Below, one piece after another: positions 27,482 to 36,685 of a stretch of DNA of 64,000 nt. The position numbers and the translations under genes are program-made. The notes below the pieces were generated by a model that saw only the letters and a list, made by a program, of their open reading frames with translations, was not told the origin of the DNA and did not search any database. Every line of letters starts with the position of its first letter. Position 1 is the stretch's first letter. Source of the DNA: Rahnella aceris (GTDB lineage Bacteria; Pseudomonadota; Gammaproteobacteria; Enterobacterales; Enterobacteriaceae); the NCBI RefSeq assembly GCF_011684115.1, contig NZ_JAADJV010000001.1:2170001-2234000 (forward strand), read 5' to 3'.

Positions 27482-28840
27482 ATGACAACAAAAGTGGCGA
27501 TTGTAGGCAGCGGAATTTCAGGGCTGAGCTGTGCCTGGCTGCTGGCAAAAAGTCAGCCCGGCTGTGAGATTACCGTCTTTGAAGCGTCTGAAACCTTAGG
27601 CGGACATACTGCCACGCAGGATGTGATTTCCGACGGAAAAGAATACGCCATCGATACCGGTTTTATTGTCTATAACTCCCGGACATACCCGCATTTTATT
27701 GCCCTGCTCAAAGAACTGGGCATTGAAGGACAGCCGACGGAAATGAGTTTTTCCGTACGCAATCCGGTTAATAAACTCGAATACAACGGCCACTCGCTGA
27801 ACAGCCTGTTTGCCCAGCGCCGCAACCTGCTCAAACCGCAATTCTGGCGCTTTATTCTCGAGATCCTGCGGTTTAACAAACTGTGCAAGGCGCGCCTGCT
27901 GAATCCGCACAATGACGAAGATACGCTGGCTGACTTGCTCGATCAAAACGGTTTCACCCCGTTTTTCGCCCTGCATTATGTGCTGCCGATGGGGGCGGCC
28001 ATCTGGTCTTCTTCGCTGAGCGATATGGCGAATTTCCCCCTGTCGATGTTCCTGCGCTTTTTCGATAATCACGGATTACTGGACGTCAGCAACCGCCCGC
28101 AATGGATGGTGGTCCCCGGCGGTTCACGGGAATATATCCGCCGGATGCAGGAAAAACTGCCGGCCCGCGTCAGGCTGCTGACCAGCGCACCGGTCAGTAA
28201 AGTCGTCCGCACACCCTGCGGTGTGACGCTGCATTCCCCGCATGGCGAGGCGCATTTTGATCAGATTATTTTCGCCTGCCATTCCGATCAGGTGCTGACC
28301 ATTCTGGGTGACAACGCCACTGCTGATGAGCAAAGCATTCTCACTGCCCTGCCTTATCAGAGCAACGACGTCATTTTGCATACCGATACCCACCTGCTGC
28401 CTCGCGAAAAACGCGCCTGGGCGAGCTGGAATTATCAGTTGCCGAACGCGCTGAATCTGGCGGACCACGCGGATATACGCGACAGCAATCCTTCGCACTG
28501 CCGCCGCGCCAGCGTGACCTATAACATGAATATTTTGCAGGGGCTGAATACGCCGCAGACATTTTGCGTGTCACTCAATCCACTGACGCCGATTGATGAA
28601 AACAAAGTCCTGTTCCGCACCACGTATATGCACCCGGTTCTCAATCTGGGCAGCCGCCACGCACAGCAGGAACGCCACCGGATCAACGGCCACAACCGCA
28701 CCTGGTTCTGCGGTGCGTACTGGTACAACGGCTTTCACGAGGACGGTGTCAACAGTGCGCGTGACGTGGTGGAACAACTCAATCTGCAACTTTTCAGTGC
28801 GCAGCAACAGAATGAGCAGGAAAAACGGGAGGCGTCATGA
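27482..28840 (+). CDS. FAD-dependent amine-oxidase-like flavoprotein (COG2907)
   Basis: 452 residues. The N-terminal Rossmann motif is VAIVGSGISGLSCAWLLA, and the conserved IDTGFIVYNSRTYPHF follows near residues 60-75. The C-terminal FAD contact is WFCGAYWYNGFHEDGVNSA. COG2907 members lie beside DUF1365 and CFA-like genes in many proteobacteria and are thought to modify fatty-acyl chains. Start and stop overlap or nearly touch the neighbours (1-bp gap before, 4-nt overlap after). Confidence 0.87.
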   Translation: MTTKVAIVGSGISGLSCAWLLAKSQPGCEITVFEASETLGGHTATQDVISDGKEYAIDTGFIVYNSRTYPHFIALLKELGIEGQPTEMSFSVRNPVNKLEYNGHSLNSLFAQRRNLLKPQFWRFILEILRFNKLCKARLLNPHNDEDTLADLLDQNGFTPFFALHYVLPMGAAIWSSSLSDMANFPLSMFLRFFDNHGLLDVSNRPQWMVVPGGSREYIRRMQEKLPARVRLLTSAPVSKVVRTPCGVTLHSPHGEAHFDQIIFACHSDQVLTILGDNATADEQSILTALPYQSNDVILHTDTHLLPREKRAWASWNYQLPNALNLADHADIRDSNPSHCRRASVTYNMNILQGLNTPQTFCVSLNPLTPIDENKVLFRTTYMHPVLNLGSRHAQQERHRINGHNRTWFCGAYWYNGFHEDGVNSARDVVEQLNLQLFSAQQQNEQEKREAS

Positions 28841-29553
28841 ACAGCCAGTTGTATGTCGGCACGGTGCGCCATCGGCGGTTTACGCCGGTTGAACACCGAT
28901 TCGACTACGATATTTTCATGCCGCTGATTGACCTTGATGAACTGGACCAGTTACCTGCACAAGGTATCCAGCTCGACCGGTTTTCCGCCGCCAGTTTTCG
29001 CCGCAAAGATTATCTCGGCGGCGGTGATATCAAAACCAAAGCGCAGGCGAGAATCGAAGCGCTGACCGGCGAACGCCCGGACGGGCGGGTGATGTTGTTA
29101 TGTCAGTTGTGTTATTTCGGCTGTTATTTCAATCCGGTGAATTTTTACTATCTTTATGATCAGCATGGTGTTTTGCGCTGGATGCTGGCCGAGGTGCGCA
29201 ATACCCCCTGGAACGAACGTCACACTTACGCCGTTCTGCCTGACGGTTCACAACCGGTGCCGAAAGCCTTTCATGTGTCGCCCTTTAATCCGATGGACAT
29301 GGTCTATCACTGGCGGCTGACACCCCCTGGAAAGCAGTTACACATCACTATCGAAAATCACCGTAAAGAACGGGAATTCGATGCAGCCCTTTCACTGACA
29401 GCCCGTCCGCTGACCCGCGCGGCGTTGCGTCAGCAATTGTGGCGGCTGCCTGTCATGACCGCTAAAACCGCACTGACTATCTACTGGCAGGCACTGAAAC
29501 TGTGGCTGAAACGGGCGCCCATTTATTCTCATCCTCCCGTTGATAAGGACTGA
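28837..29553 (+). CDS. DUF1365 family protein
   Basis: 238 residues. DUF1365 hallmarks are VGTVRHRRFTPVEHRFDYDIF at the N-terminus and CYFNPVNFYYLYD in the middle, then KAFHVSPFNPMDM. The biochemical role is not established; the family is almost always linked to the COG2907 flavoprotein and the CFA-like methyltransferase, so it probably acts on the same lipid substrate. Confidence 0.9.
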   Translation: MNSQLYVGTVRHRRFTPVEHRFDYDIFMPLIDLDELDQLPAQGIQLDRFSAASFRRKDYLGGGDIKTKAQARIEALTGERPDGRVMLLCQLCYFGCYFNPVNFYYLYDQHGVLRWMLAEVRNTPWNERHTYAVLPDGSQPVPKAFHVSPFNPMDMVYHWRLTPPGKQLHITIENHRKEREFDAALSLTARPLTRAALRQQLWRLPVMTAKTALTIYWQALKLWLKRAPIYSHPPVDKD

Positions 29554-29555
29554 CC

Positions 29556-30788
29556 ATGAGCCAACCTGAAATGCAACTCGCCCGTGAAGGGACGAATAAC
29601 AGGCGCAGCAAAGCGGCGCGCGCGCTCATCCTTAGCGTCCTGAAGCAGCTCAAAGGCGCGGGCCTGACGCTGCGTGAACCCGGTGAGCAGGCGATATTTT
29701 TTGGCGATCCGACGGCTATCTTGCAGGGTGAAATTGACATTCTGCATCAGCGCGCTTACCGGCGTGTCTTACTGGGCGGCAGCGTCGCAGCGGGTGAGAG
29801 TTTTATTGATGGCGACTGGACCACGCCTAATCTGACCGTCGTGCTGCAACTGCTGGCCGAGAACCTGAAGCTGGTCGATAAAATCGAGGCACGCCTCAGC
29901 TGGCTCAGCACACCGGCCAAAAAAGTCATTCATTTTTTCCGCCGCAACAGTCCGTCGCAGGCGCGTAAAAATATCTCGGCGCATTACGATCTGGGCAACG
30001 ATTTTTATCAGGGTTTTCTCGATGAGAAGATGCTGTATTCCTCCGCCTGGTATCAGGAGCCACAGATGACGCTGGAACAGGCGCAGGAAGCCAAAATGCG
30101 CCGCCTGTGTGAACAGCTGCAATTAAAAGCGGGCGATCATCTGCTGGAAATCGGCACCGGCTGGGGCGCGATGGCCGAATTTGCCGCGCGCGAATATGGC
30201 TGTCAGGTCACTACCACCACCATTTCCCGCGAGCAATATCGCTTTGCCTGTGAGCGGATTGAAAAAGCCGGGCTGAGTGACCGCGTGACGGTGCTGTTCG
30301 AAGACTATCGTTCGCTGCAGGGGCAGTTCGACAAACTGGTGTCGATAGAGATGATTGAAGCAGTCGGCAAACGCTATCTCTCCACCTTTTTCAAACGCTG
30401 CAATGCGCTGCTCAAACCGCACGGGCGTATGGCAATTCAGGCAATCACCATCGCCGACCAGCGTTATGCCGCCTACAGCCGTAACGTCGATTTTATTCAG
30501 TGCTACGTTTTTCCCGGCGGTTTTCTGCCCTCAATTACCGCCATGAATGACACCATGACCCGCTGCACCAGTCTGGTGGTGCGTGATCTGTTCGATATCG
30601 GTTCCGATTACGCCCGCACCCTTCATGAATGGCGTGAGCGGGTGCAGCGCTACTGGAATGCACAGACTGACGGCGTGCAGGACGAATATTTCCGCCGTCT
30701 GTGGCTGTTTTATCTGTGCTACTGCGAGGCAGGTTTTCGTGCACGCACCATCAGCACCGTGCAGTTGGTCGCCGAGCGACGCGGATGA
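29556..30788 (+). CDS. Cyclopropane-fatty-acyl-phospholipid synthase family methyltransferase
   Basis: 410 residues, slightly longer than E. coli Cfa (about 382). The S-adenosylmethionine site is LLEIGTGWGAMAEFAA (~195-210). The family segments AHYDLGNDFYQGFLDEKMLYSSAW, FDKLVSIEMIEAVG and IQCYVFPGGFLPS are intact. It transfers a methyl(ene) group to unsaturated acyl chains. In this cluster it may make a branched or furan-type product instead of a cyclopropane ring (inference). The downstream gene overlaps its stop by 4 nt. Confidence 0.9.
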   Translation: MSQPEMQLAREGTNNRRSKAARALILSVLKQLKGAGLTLREPGEQAIFFGDPTAILQGEIDILHQRAYRRVLLGGSVAAGESFIDGDWTTPNLTVVLQLLAENLKLVDKIEARLSWLSTPAKKVIHFFRRNSPSQARKNISAHYDLGNDFYQGFLDEKMLYSSAWYQEPQMTLEQAQEAKMRRLCEQLQLKAGDHLLEIGTGWGAMAEFAAREYGCQVTTTTISREQYRFACERIEKAGLSDRVTVLFEDYRSLQGQFDKLVSIEMIEAVGKRYLSTFFKRCNALLKPHGRMAIQAITIADQRYAAYSRNVDFIQCYVFPGGFLPSITAMNDTMTRCTSLVVRDLFDIGSDYARTLHEWRERVQRYWNAQTDGVQDEYFRRLWLFYLCYCEAGFRARTISTVQLVAERRG

Positions 30789-31285
30789 AAACCTTGCGCT
30801 TCTGGCTGCTGACACTGGGTTTTGATGCCTGGTGGACGCTGGCCGTCTGGGGGCGCGGACGGTTTATCCTCTTCCTGCTTTTAAGCAGTTTTCTGATGCT
30901 GGCGTTTACACCATCAAAACGCCGGTTGTGGGTCGCCACTGCCTGTACGCTGGGCATCATGATGGACTCGCTGTGGTGCATTTTGGGTCTGTTTGAATTT
31001 AGCGATTCTTCCGCCGTACCGCCGTGGATGATGGCGTTATGGCTGGGCTTCAGCGCCTGGTGGCTGTGGTTACTCGGCTATTTACGGCTGACATGGTACT
31101 GGCTGATGCCTGTCGGCGCGGTCAGCGGCCCGCTGGCCTATTACCTCGGCATGCAGCTCGGTGCCATGCAACTTCTCGCCGCACCGGTTTATGTCTGGCT
31201 TCTGCTGGCGGCGGGCTGGGCGATATTCTTACCGCTGATCAGCCTGCCGGTGCTGCTCAGCCATGACACAGAGCGGAAAACCTGA
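30785..31285 (+). CDS. DUF2878 family membrane protein
   Basis: 166 residues from ATG 30785, overlapping the CFA-like gene (ATGA). It has about five hydrophobic segments and is rich in Trp, as usual for DUF2878. The function is unknown; it is a regular partner of the CFA-like/COG2907 genes. It probably sits in the inner membrane with the lipid-modifying enzymes. Confidence 0.8.
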   Translation: MKTLRFWLLTLGFDAWWTLAVWGRGRFILFLLLSSFLMLAFTPSKRRLWVATACTLGIMMDSLWCILGLFEFSDSSAVPPWMMALWLGFSAWWLWLLGYLRLTWYWLMPVGAVSGPLAYYLGMQLGAMQLLAAPVYVWLLLAAGWAIFLPLISLPVLLSHDTERKT

Positions 31286-31812
31286 TGATGCGCGCATTTC
31301 TGGCCGTACTTTCGCTGATGATTTCTTTCTCTGCCTTTGCAGCCACGCCGTGGAACCAATGGCAACAGGTCGGGCGTGCCACGCTGAGCTGGGGGCCTTT
31401 TGAGGTTTATCATTCGCAACTGCTGACGCCCGACGGTAAGTATCAGGCCGGAAAATGGCCGCAGGCGCTGAAGATTGAGTATCTGCGCAGCATTGATCAT
31501 CAGGAGCTGACCAAAGCAACAGAAGAGCAATGGCAGGCACTGGGATTGCTGGCACAGGCACAGAAAAATGGCTGGCTGGAGGCGGTACAAAACACCTGGC
31601 CGGATGTCAGCAACGGCAGCGAAATCATGTTTGTCGCCACTGAAAATGGCGGCCAGTTTTACAGCCAGCCCGCAAACAGCGTGCTGAGCACACCGGTCGG
31701 TCAGCCTTTCAGCCCGGCATTCCGCGATGCCTTTCTGGCGATCTGGCTCTCGCCCGCCACGCAATATCCTGATTTACGCAGCAAGCTGACCGGCGCATCC
31801 GCGTCCGATTAA
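31285..31812 (+). CDS. Exported chalcone-isomerase-like protein (PF16036)
   Basis: About 175 residues. A signal peptide is clear (MRAFLAVLSLMISFSAFAATPW). The mature part has the chalcone-isomerase-like pattern YHSQLLTPDGKY, ALKIEYLRSID and FRDAFLAIWL. Bacterial members bind fatty-acid-like ligands and need not be isomerases. Either ATG at 31285 or 31288 can be the start; the first shares a base with the previous stop. Confidence 0.75.
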   Translation: MMRAFLAVLSLMISFSAFAATPWNQWQQVGRATLSWGPFEVYHSQLLTPDGKYQAGKWPQALKIEYLRSIDHQELTKATEEQWQALGLLAQAQKNGWLEAVQNTWPDVSNGSEIMFVATENGGQFYSQPANSVLSTPVGQPFSPAFRDAFLAIWLSPATQYPDLRSKLTGASASD

Positions 31813-31832
31813 TGGCATCTTATGGAGGTTTT

Positions 31833-32369
31833 ATGACTGTTCTGCGCAAGATTTTTGTCACGCTGATCCTCGGCGGAATGCTGTTACTCACCGGCTGTAA
31901 AGCCAATATTCAGGATTACGCACAAGCGCAACCGAAGCTGGATATTTTCACCTGGTTTGCCGGTGACAGCGTGGCCTACGGCATGGTGCAGGATTACAGC
32001 AACAAACAGACCCGGCGCTTCACCGTGAAAATCCGCGGTGATGTGGCGGGCGATACGCTGACGTTGCATGAAGACTTTGTGTATGACGACGGCGAGAAAC
32101 AGACCCGCGTCTGGCGGATCCGCAAACTGGCAGACGGCAGCTATACCGGCACGGCGGGCGACATTATCGGCACCGCCACCGGGCAATCCGCAGGCAATGC
32201 CTTTAACTGGAAATACGTGATGGACGTAAAATCAGGCGGCAGCACCTACCGGCTGACGTTCGATGACTGGATTTATCAGCAGGACGAACAGCACCTGTTT
32301 AACGTCACCGCGCTGAAAAAATTCGGCGTGGAAGTGGCGCGGGTGACGATTTTCTTTGAGAAAAAATAG
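31833..32369 (+). CDS. DUF3833 family lipoprotein
   Basis: 178 residues from ATG 31833, chosen for the GGAGG ribosome site. A lipoprotein signal ends in LLLTGC (lipobox), with Lys after the Cys, so it is probably anchored facing the periplasm. The mature part matches the DUF3833 pattern (FTWFAGDSVAYGMVQDYSNKQTRRF, then WKYVMDVKSGG). It is the last gene of the lipid-modification operon. Confidence 0.85.
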   Translation: MTVLRKIFVTLILGGMLLLTGCKANIQDYAQAQPKLDIFTWFAGDSVAYGMVQDYSNKQTRRFTVKIRGDVAGDTLTLHEDFVYDDGEKQTRVWRIRKLADGSYTGTAGDIIGTATGQSAGNAFNWKYVMDVKSGGSTYRLTFDDWIYQQDEQHLFNVTALKKFGVEVARVTIFFEKK

Positions 32370-32386
32370 GCTTAACCCGGTCTGAT

Positions 32387-32410
32387 CCCTCCCCTGCGAA
32401 GGGGAGGAGC
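32387..32410. repeat. Half copy of the GC-rich palindromic repeat
   Basis: A single hairpin (CCTCCCCTGCGAAGGGGAGG) of the paired repeat lies between the convergent DUF3833 and yedA genes. The partner hairpin is absent. Confidence 0.7.
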
Positions 32411-32450
32411 AAAACAAAATCAGCTTTCACATTTGCGAAAAGGAAGCGGT

Positions 32451-33368
32451 TTAAACCTTCACTTCTTTAATCACCGTCTTCTTACGCCCGAATACAAATT
32501 TCCCCAGCGTCACCAGCAGCACCGCGCAGAGGATCACGCCCAACGCCACCCATTCGACCGGAGACAAGGATTCACCGGCGAAGCCGATGCCGAGCAACAC
32601 CGCCACAATCGGGTTCACATAGGCATAACTGGTGGCCACGGCGGGACGCACAGTTTTCAGCAGAAACATATAGGCGCTGATGGCAATCATCGAGCCAAAT
32701 ACCACCAGATAACCGAGCGCCAGAAAACCGCTCAGCGAAGGCGTCGCGGTCATGTGTTCCCCGGTGACACGACTTGCCACCAGCAACACCACACCGGCGA
32801 TAATCATTTCCGCCGCACCCGCCATCAGGCCGGTTGGCAGCGGCAAGCGAGAACTCCACACCGAACCGAATGCCCAGCTTAGTGAGGCGAGCAGGATCAG
32901 CGCCGCGCCCCACGGGTTCCCTTCCAGATTACTGCCGGTATTAAGCAGCACAATCCCGAACAGGCCGATGGCGACACCGGTCCATTCCAGGCGGCTGTTG
33001 GGCATTCCCCACAGGCGGCTGAAACACAGGGTAAATAGCGGCACGGTGGCGACCATTACGGCGGCAATGCCCGACGGCACCTGCATATGTTCCGCCACCG
33101 TCACCAGCCCGTTACCGACAGAGAGCAGCAAAATACCTACGGCACCGGCGGCCATCCACTGCTTCAACGTCGGGACTTTATGCCCGCGCAGCAATAAAAA
33201 CGTGAACAAAATACATCCGGCGACGAAGAAACGCAGCCCGGCCATCATCAGCGGTGGCCAGCTTTCCACGCCCACGCGGATCACGAAATAGGTCGAACCC
33301 CAGATAAAATACAGCGCAAACAGTGCAGCAATTAATGGCAGCAGGGAACGGGTGGCGGAACCAGTCAT
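32451..33368 (-). CDS. yedA: DMT-family exporter YedA
   Basis: 305 residues with ten predicted membrane segments and two EamA repeats. The segments IWGSTYFVIRVGVESWPPLMMAGLRF and WAFGSVWSSRLPLPTGLMAGAAEM resemble E. coli YedA. It probably exports a metabolite or amino acid; the natural substrate is not certain. It is a single gene, convergent with the lipid operon. Confidence 0.85.
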   Translation of the reverse strand: MTGSATRSLLPLIAALFALYFIWGSTYFVIRVGVESWPPLMMAGLRFFVAGCILFTFLLLRGHKVPTLKQWMAAGAVGILLLSVGNGLVTVAEHMQVPSGIAAVMVATVPLFTLCFSRLWGMPNSRLEWTGVAIGLFGIVLLNTGSNLEGNPWGAALILLASLSWAFGSVWSSRLPLPTGLMAGAAEMIIAGVVLLVASRVTGEHMTATPSLSGFLALGYLVVFGSMIAISAYMFLLKTVRPAVATSYAYVNPIVAVLLGIGFAGESLSPVEWVALGVILCAVLLVTLGKFVFGRKKTVIKEVKV

Positions 33369-33536
33369 AGGAATAACTTATTAGCGTGATAATGAAGGCA
33401 AACAGTTAACGCTATTGCCCTGATTTCCGGCAAGGGAATCCGTGCGATCGCGTCAAAATGTTGCTAAAAAGTTCCTGTATATGACAAAAAATGCGCTGGC
33501 ATCACCGTTAAAAGTAATCACAGCATGAATAGTCTG

Positions 33537-33564
33537 TTGCAGGGGTGAGGAAACGATTTATAAT
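33537..33564 (+). promoter_or_regulatory. Sigma-70 promoter of the 58-aa membrane protein
   Basis: TTGCAG, a 16-bp spacer and a perfect TATAAT at 33559-33564 lie 30 bp before the small gene. Confidence 0.7.
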
Positions 33565-33593
33565 TCGCCGTTCAAAATCCTGAGGTACTGCAC

Positions 33594-33770
33594 ATGAATT
33601 CGCTAGGCAAAAAATTATTTATCGCGCTGTTTGGTCTGATGGCGATTGGCGCAATTGGTGGCGTGATGGTTGCCGGTTATGCGGTGGTGATTCAGGACGA
33701 CGCGAAACCGGTCAGCGATAACGACGCCCCTTCCGTGGTGCCTGCGCCGCCGTCTGCGTCAACGAACTGA
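33594..33770 (+). CDS. Small single-pass membrane protein, 58 aa
   Basis: A 58-residue frame starts at ATG 33594 with TGAGGT seven bases upstream and a sigma-70 promoter just before. The N-terminus is [19 protein letters not shown], and one membrane helix spans about residues 8-32. A short acidic and Pro/Ala-rich tail follows ([11 protein letters not shown]). I do not recognise the family. Its last 12 bases overlap the 3' end of the convergent yehW gene. Confidence 0.75.
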   Translation: MNSLGKKLFIALFGLMAIGAIGGVMVAGYAVVIQDDAKPVSDNDAPSVVPAPPSASTN

Positions 33771-34517
33771 TTCGTCCACTGACCGCTGCTGCCAGCGTTG
33801 TAACCCTTGGCTCCAGCGTTCAAACAGCATATCTACGCAAATCGCCAGCAACGCGACAATTACCGCCCCCTGCAATACATAGGCGGTATTAAAACCGCTC
33901 AGGCCGATGATAATCGGCGAGCCGAGGCTTAACGTGCCGACCGACGAGGCAATCGCCGCCGTCCCGATATTGATAATCACTGACGTGCGGATGCCGGAAA
34001 TAATCACCGGCGCGGCCAGCGGAATTTCCACTTTCCGCAGCATCTGCCAGCGGCTCATCCCCACGCCCTGCGCAATCTCCCGCGCCGACGCCGGTACCGA
34101 TTCAATCCCGGCAATCGTCCCCTGCAGGATCGGCAGCAACCCGTAAAGCACCAGCGCAATAATCGCCGGTTTTTCACTGAATCCCATCACCGGCACCGCG
34201 ACTGCCAGTACCGCAACCGGCGGAAACGTCTGTCCCATCGCCACCAGCGTTTCCACCAGTGAACGGAATTCTTTGCCCGCCGGACGTGTTACGCCCACCC
34301 CCGCCGCTACGCCGATAATCACCGCAATCAGGCTGGAAATGCCGACCAGCAACAGATGGGCTTCCACCAGCGCGGCAAAGCTTTCCTGCTGATACACCGG
34401 CCTGCTGAGTTCAGGGAACATCCAGTGGAACAGCCCGCCGAGCGAGGTCATACCGAAAATCAGCGCCAGCAATAAAGCGAATAACCAAATCAGAGGATCT
34501 GCAAATACCCGTTTCAT
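33759..34517 (-). CDS. yehW: OsmF importer permease YehW
   Basis: 252-residue ABC permease, last gene of osmF-yehYXW. It has about six membrane segments and the EAA-type loop [24 protein letters not shown]. coli YehW is of similar length. This low-affinity glycine-betaine importer belongs to the OsmU/ProU-like class and is induced by RpoS in E. coli. The start ATG overlaps the ATPase stop by 4 nt. Confidence 0.92.
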   Translation of the reverse strand: MKRVFADPLIWLFALLLALIFGMTSLGGLFHWMFPELSRPVYQQESFAALVEAHLLLVGISSLIAVIIGVAAGVGVTRPAGKEFRSLVETLVAMGQTFPPVAVLAVAVPVMGFSEKPAIIALVLYGLLPILQGTIAGIESVPASAREIAQGVGMSRWQMLRKVEIPLAAPVIISGIRTSVIINIGTAAIASSVGTLSLGSPIIIGLSGFNTAYVLQGAVIVALLAICVDMLFERWSQGLQRWQQRSVDESVR

Positions 34518-35458
34518 GCGCTGCCCTCCGGTGCGGTCAGATCCGCAAAATGCAGCACGCCGAGCGGTTGCCCTTGTTCATCCACCACCGGTAACTGCTG
34601 AGCCTGCTGCGCGACAAATTTTGACAGCGCCTGACTGAGGCTCATGGTATCGGTCAGCGGTAACTGGTTGCCGGAATACGACTCGCCGCGCCGCATCAGC
34701 GAACCCACTTCGCGCAGCGACAACAAGCGGATCCCCATCTCGCTGCCACCGAAGAAATCACGCACAAACGGCGTCGCCGGTCGGGTCAGCAATTCCAGCG
34801 GCGTCCCCTGCTGCACCACTTGTCCGTCATTGAGCAGTACGATGCGGTCGGCCAGCGCCAGCGCTTCGTCGATGTCATGCGTCACCAGTACGATGGTGCG
34901 GTGAGTGATTTTATGGATGCGCGCCACTTCTTCCTGCAACGTCGCGCGGGTCACCGGATCGAGCGCGCCGAAAGGTTCATCCATCAGCAATACTTCCGGG
35001 TCAGAAGCCAGCGCCCGTGCCACACCGACGCGCTGCTGTTGTCCGCCGGAAAGCTGATGCGGATAACGATGACGGAACTGTTTCGGATCGAGATTGAGGA
35101 GTTCGAGCAGTTCAGTCACGCGGTCACGGATTTTCGCCTTCGGCCATTTCAGTAATTGCGGCACGGTGGCGATATTCTCCTCCACCGTCCAGTGCGGGAA
35201 CAGGCCAATGGACTGGATCGCATAACCCATCCGGCGGCGCAGATCCTGCGCACGGAATTTTTCTATCGGTTCACCGGCAAATAAAATCTCCCCGCGATCG
35301 TGCTCCACCAGCCGGTTGATCATTTTGAGCGTGGTGGATTTCCCCGAACCGGAGGTGCCGATCAGCACCGTGAATTCGCCTTTGGCCATTTCCAGCGTGA
35401 GATCGCGCACGACCGCTTTTCCGGCAAAGTGTTTGCTAACCTGCTTGAAATGAATCAT
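34514..35458 (-). CDS. yehX: OsmF importer ATPase YehX
   Basis: 314 residues. The ATPase domain has Walker [10 protein letters not shown] (~33-41), the signature LSGGQQQRV and Walker [15 protein letters not shown]-terminal CBS-like part (about 255-310) holds [21 protein letters not shown], which in OpuA-type transporters senses ionic strength. It overlaps the genes on both sides by 4 nt. Confidence 0.93.
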   Translation of the reverse strand: MIHFKQVSKHFAGKAVVRDLTLEMAKGEFTVLIGTSGSGKSTTLKMINRLVEHDRGEILFAGEPIEKFRAQDLRRRMGYAIQSIGLFPHWTVEENIATVPQLLKWPKAKIRDRVTELLELLNLDPKQFRHRYPHQLSGGQQQRVGVARALASDPEVLLMDEPFGALDPVTRATLQEEVARIHKITHRTIVLVTHDIDEALALADRIVLLNDGQVVQQGTPLELLTRPATPFVRDFFGGSEMGIRLLSLREVGSLMRRGESYSGNQLPLTDTMSLSQALSKFVAQQAQQLPVVDEQGQPLGVLHFADLTAPEGSA

Positions 35459-36624
35459 CTGCGTGTGGTTTCCAGAATTGAGACTGCAAATTTAAAGACG
35501 CTGTCGACAACAACGGCCATCAGCACCGCCGGGATCACCCCGAGCAAGACCAGATCCAGCGCACTACTGAGCAGACCCTGGAACATGATGGCCCCCAGTC
35601 CGCCCGCGCCAATCAGCGCCGCAACCATCGCCATACCGACCGTTTGCACCGCAACAATGCGCACACCTGTCAGGATAACCGGCAAGGCAATCGGCATCTG
35701 CACGCGGAAAAACACCTGCGCACGGTTCATACCCATGCCGCGGGCAGATTCGATCACCGATTCCGGCACCGACTCCAGCCCGGCAATCACCCCGCGCACC
35801 AGCGGCAACAGCGAATACAGCACCAGCGCGATAATCGCCGGTGCCAGCCCGATGCCACTGATGCCGTGTTCAGCCAGCCACGGCAGCGCTTTTGCCAGCC
35901 CCGCCAGCGGTGCGAGCAGCAGGCCAAACAGCGCAATCGACGGCACGGTCTGAATAATATTCAGCACCGACAATACCGGCCCGCGCCAGCGGGGTTTACG
36001 GTGACACAGCAACCCGACCGGCAGACCGATCAGCACCGCAGGCACCAGCGTGCCAAACAAAATGCCGAGATGCTGCCACAGCGCATCGTTGAACACGTCG
36101 GAACGGTTGTCGTATTCCTTGAGCAGCGAAAGTTCGGCAAGCTGACCGTACGCCAGCAGCAAAACCACCGGCACGATCATCTGCACGTTGAGCAAAATAC
36201 GCAGGCTGTGATTACGGGTAAAACGGGAAATGGCGTCGGAGGCGATCAGCAGACAAAGCGCCGCACCTGCCCAGAAACCGCCGCCGAGCGAGGTGCGCGC
36301 GATACTGTCTTCATCGCCCCCCGCAAGTTGCACCGCGCTGTGACCGGCCAGCCAGACCAGCACGGCCAGCAGGATTTCCGCCAGCAGCATCACCAGCAAA
36401 TGATGGCGACCATAAAGGGTCAGAAAGGCGCAGGCCAGCAGCAAAACGGCAGGCAACAGGAGTAACGCAGAATAGCCATGCAGCAGGCTCGCCAGTGAAA
36501 TACCTTTACCGGATACCAGCCGGTTGGGCGCATGGCTGACAAAAGCCAGCCCGAAACCGGCCAGCAACAGCAGCAAAACCAGCGTCAGCAGGACGCGGTT
36601 TTTAACGGGTGAGTGATAAGTCAA
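35455..36624 (-). CDS. yehY: OsmF importer permease YehY
   Basis: 389 residues from TTG 36624 (MTYHSPVKNRVLL), which fits E. coli YehY (385, MTYFRINPVLALL). The longer frame to 36753 would run into osmF. The N-terminal half has extra membrane segments beyond the C-terminal transport domain, which carries the EAA-type loop IESARGMGMNRAQVFFRVQMPIALP. A TTG start with a modest AGG ribosome site may limit its translation. Confidence 0.9.
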   Translation of the reverse strand: MTYHSPVKNRVLLTLVLLLLLAGFGLAFVSHAPNRLVSGKGISLASLLHGYSALLLLPAVLLLACAFLTLYGRHHLLVMLLAEILLAVLVWLAGHSAVQLAGGDEDSIARTSLGGGFWAGAALCLLIASDAISRFTRNHSLRILLNVQMIVPVVLLLAYGQLAELSLLKEYDNRSDVFNDALWQHLGILFGTLVPAVLIGLPVGLLCHRKPRWRGPVLSVLNIIQTVPSIALFGLLLAPLAGLAKALPWLAEHGISGIGLAPAIIALVLYSLLPLVRGVIAGLESVPESVIESARGMGMNRAQVFFRVQMPIALPVILTGVRIVAVQTVGMAMVAALIGAGGLGAIMFQGLLSSALDLVLLGVIPAVLMAVVVDSVFKFAVSILETTRR

Positions 36625-36685
36625 AACATTACCTGATATCAGAGAGCACGATCCGAAGATCGTGCTCAGGGCGGTCACTGCCCGG

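Noticed and set aside
35644..36465. 273-codon open frame antisense to yehY
   Set aside because: Gln/His/Arg-rich antisense shadow of a membrane-protein gene, with no start signals.
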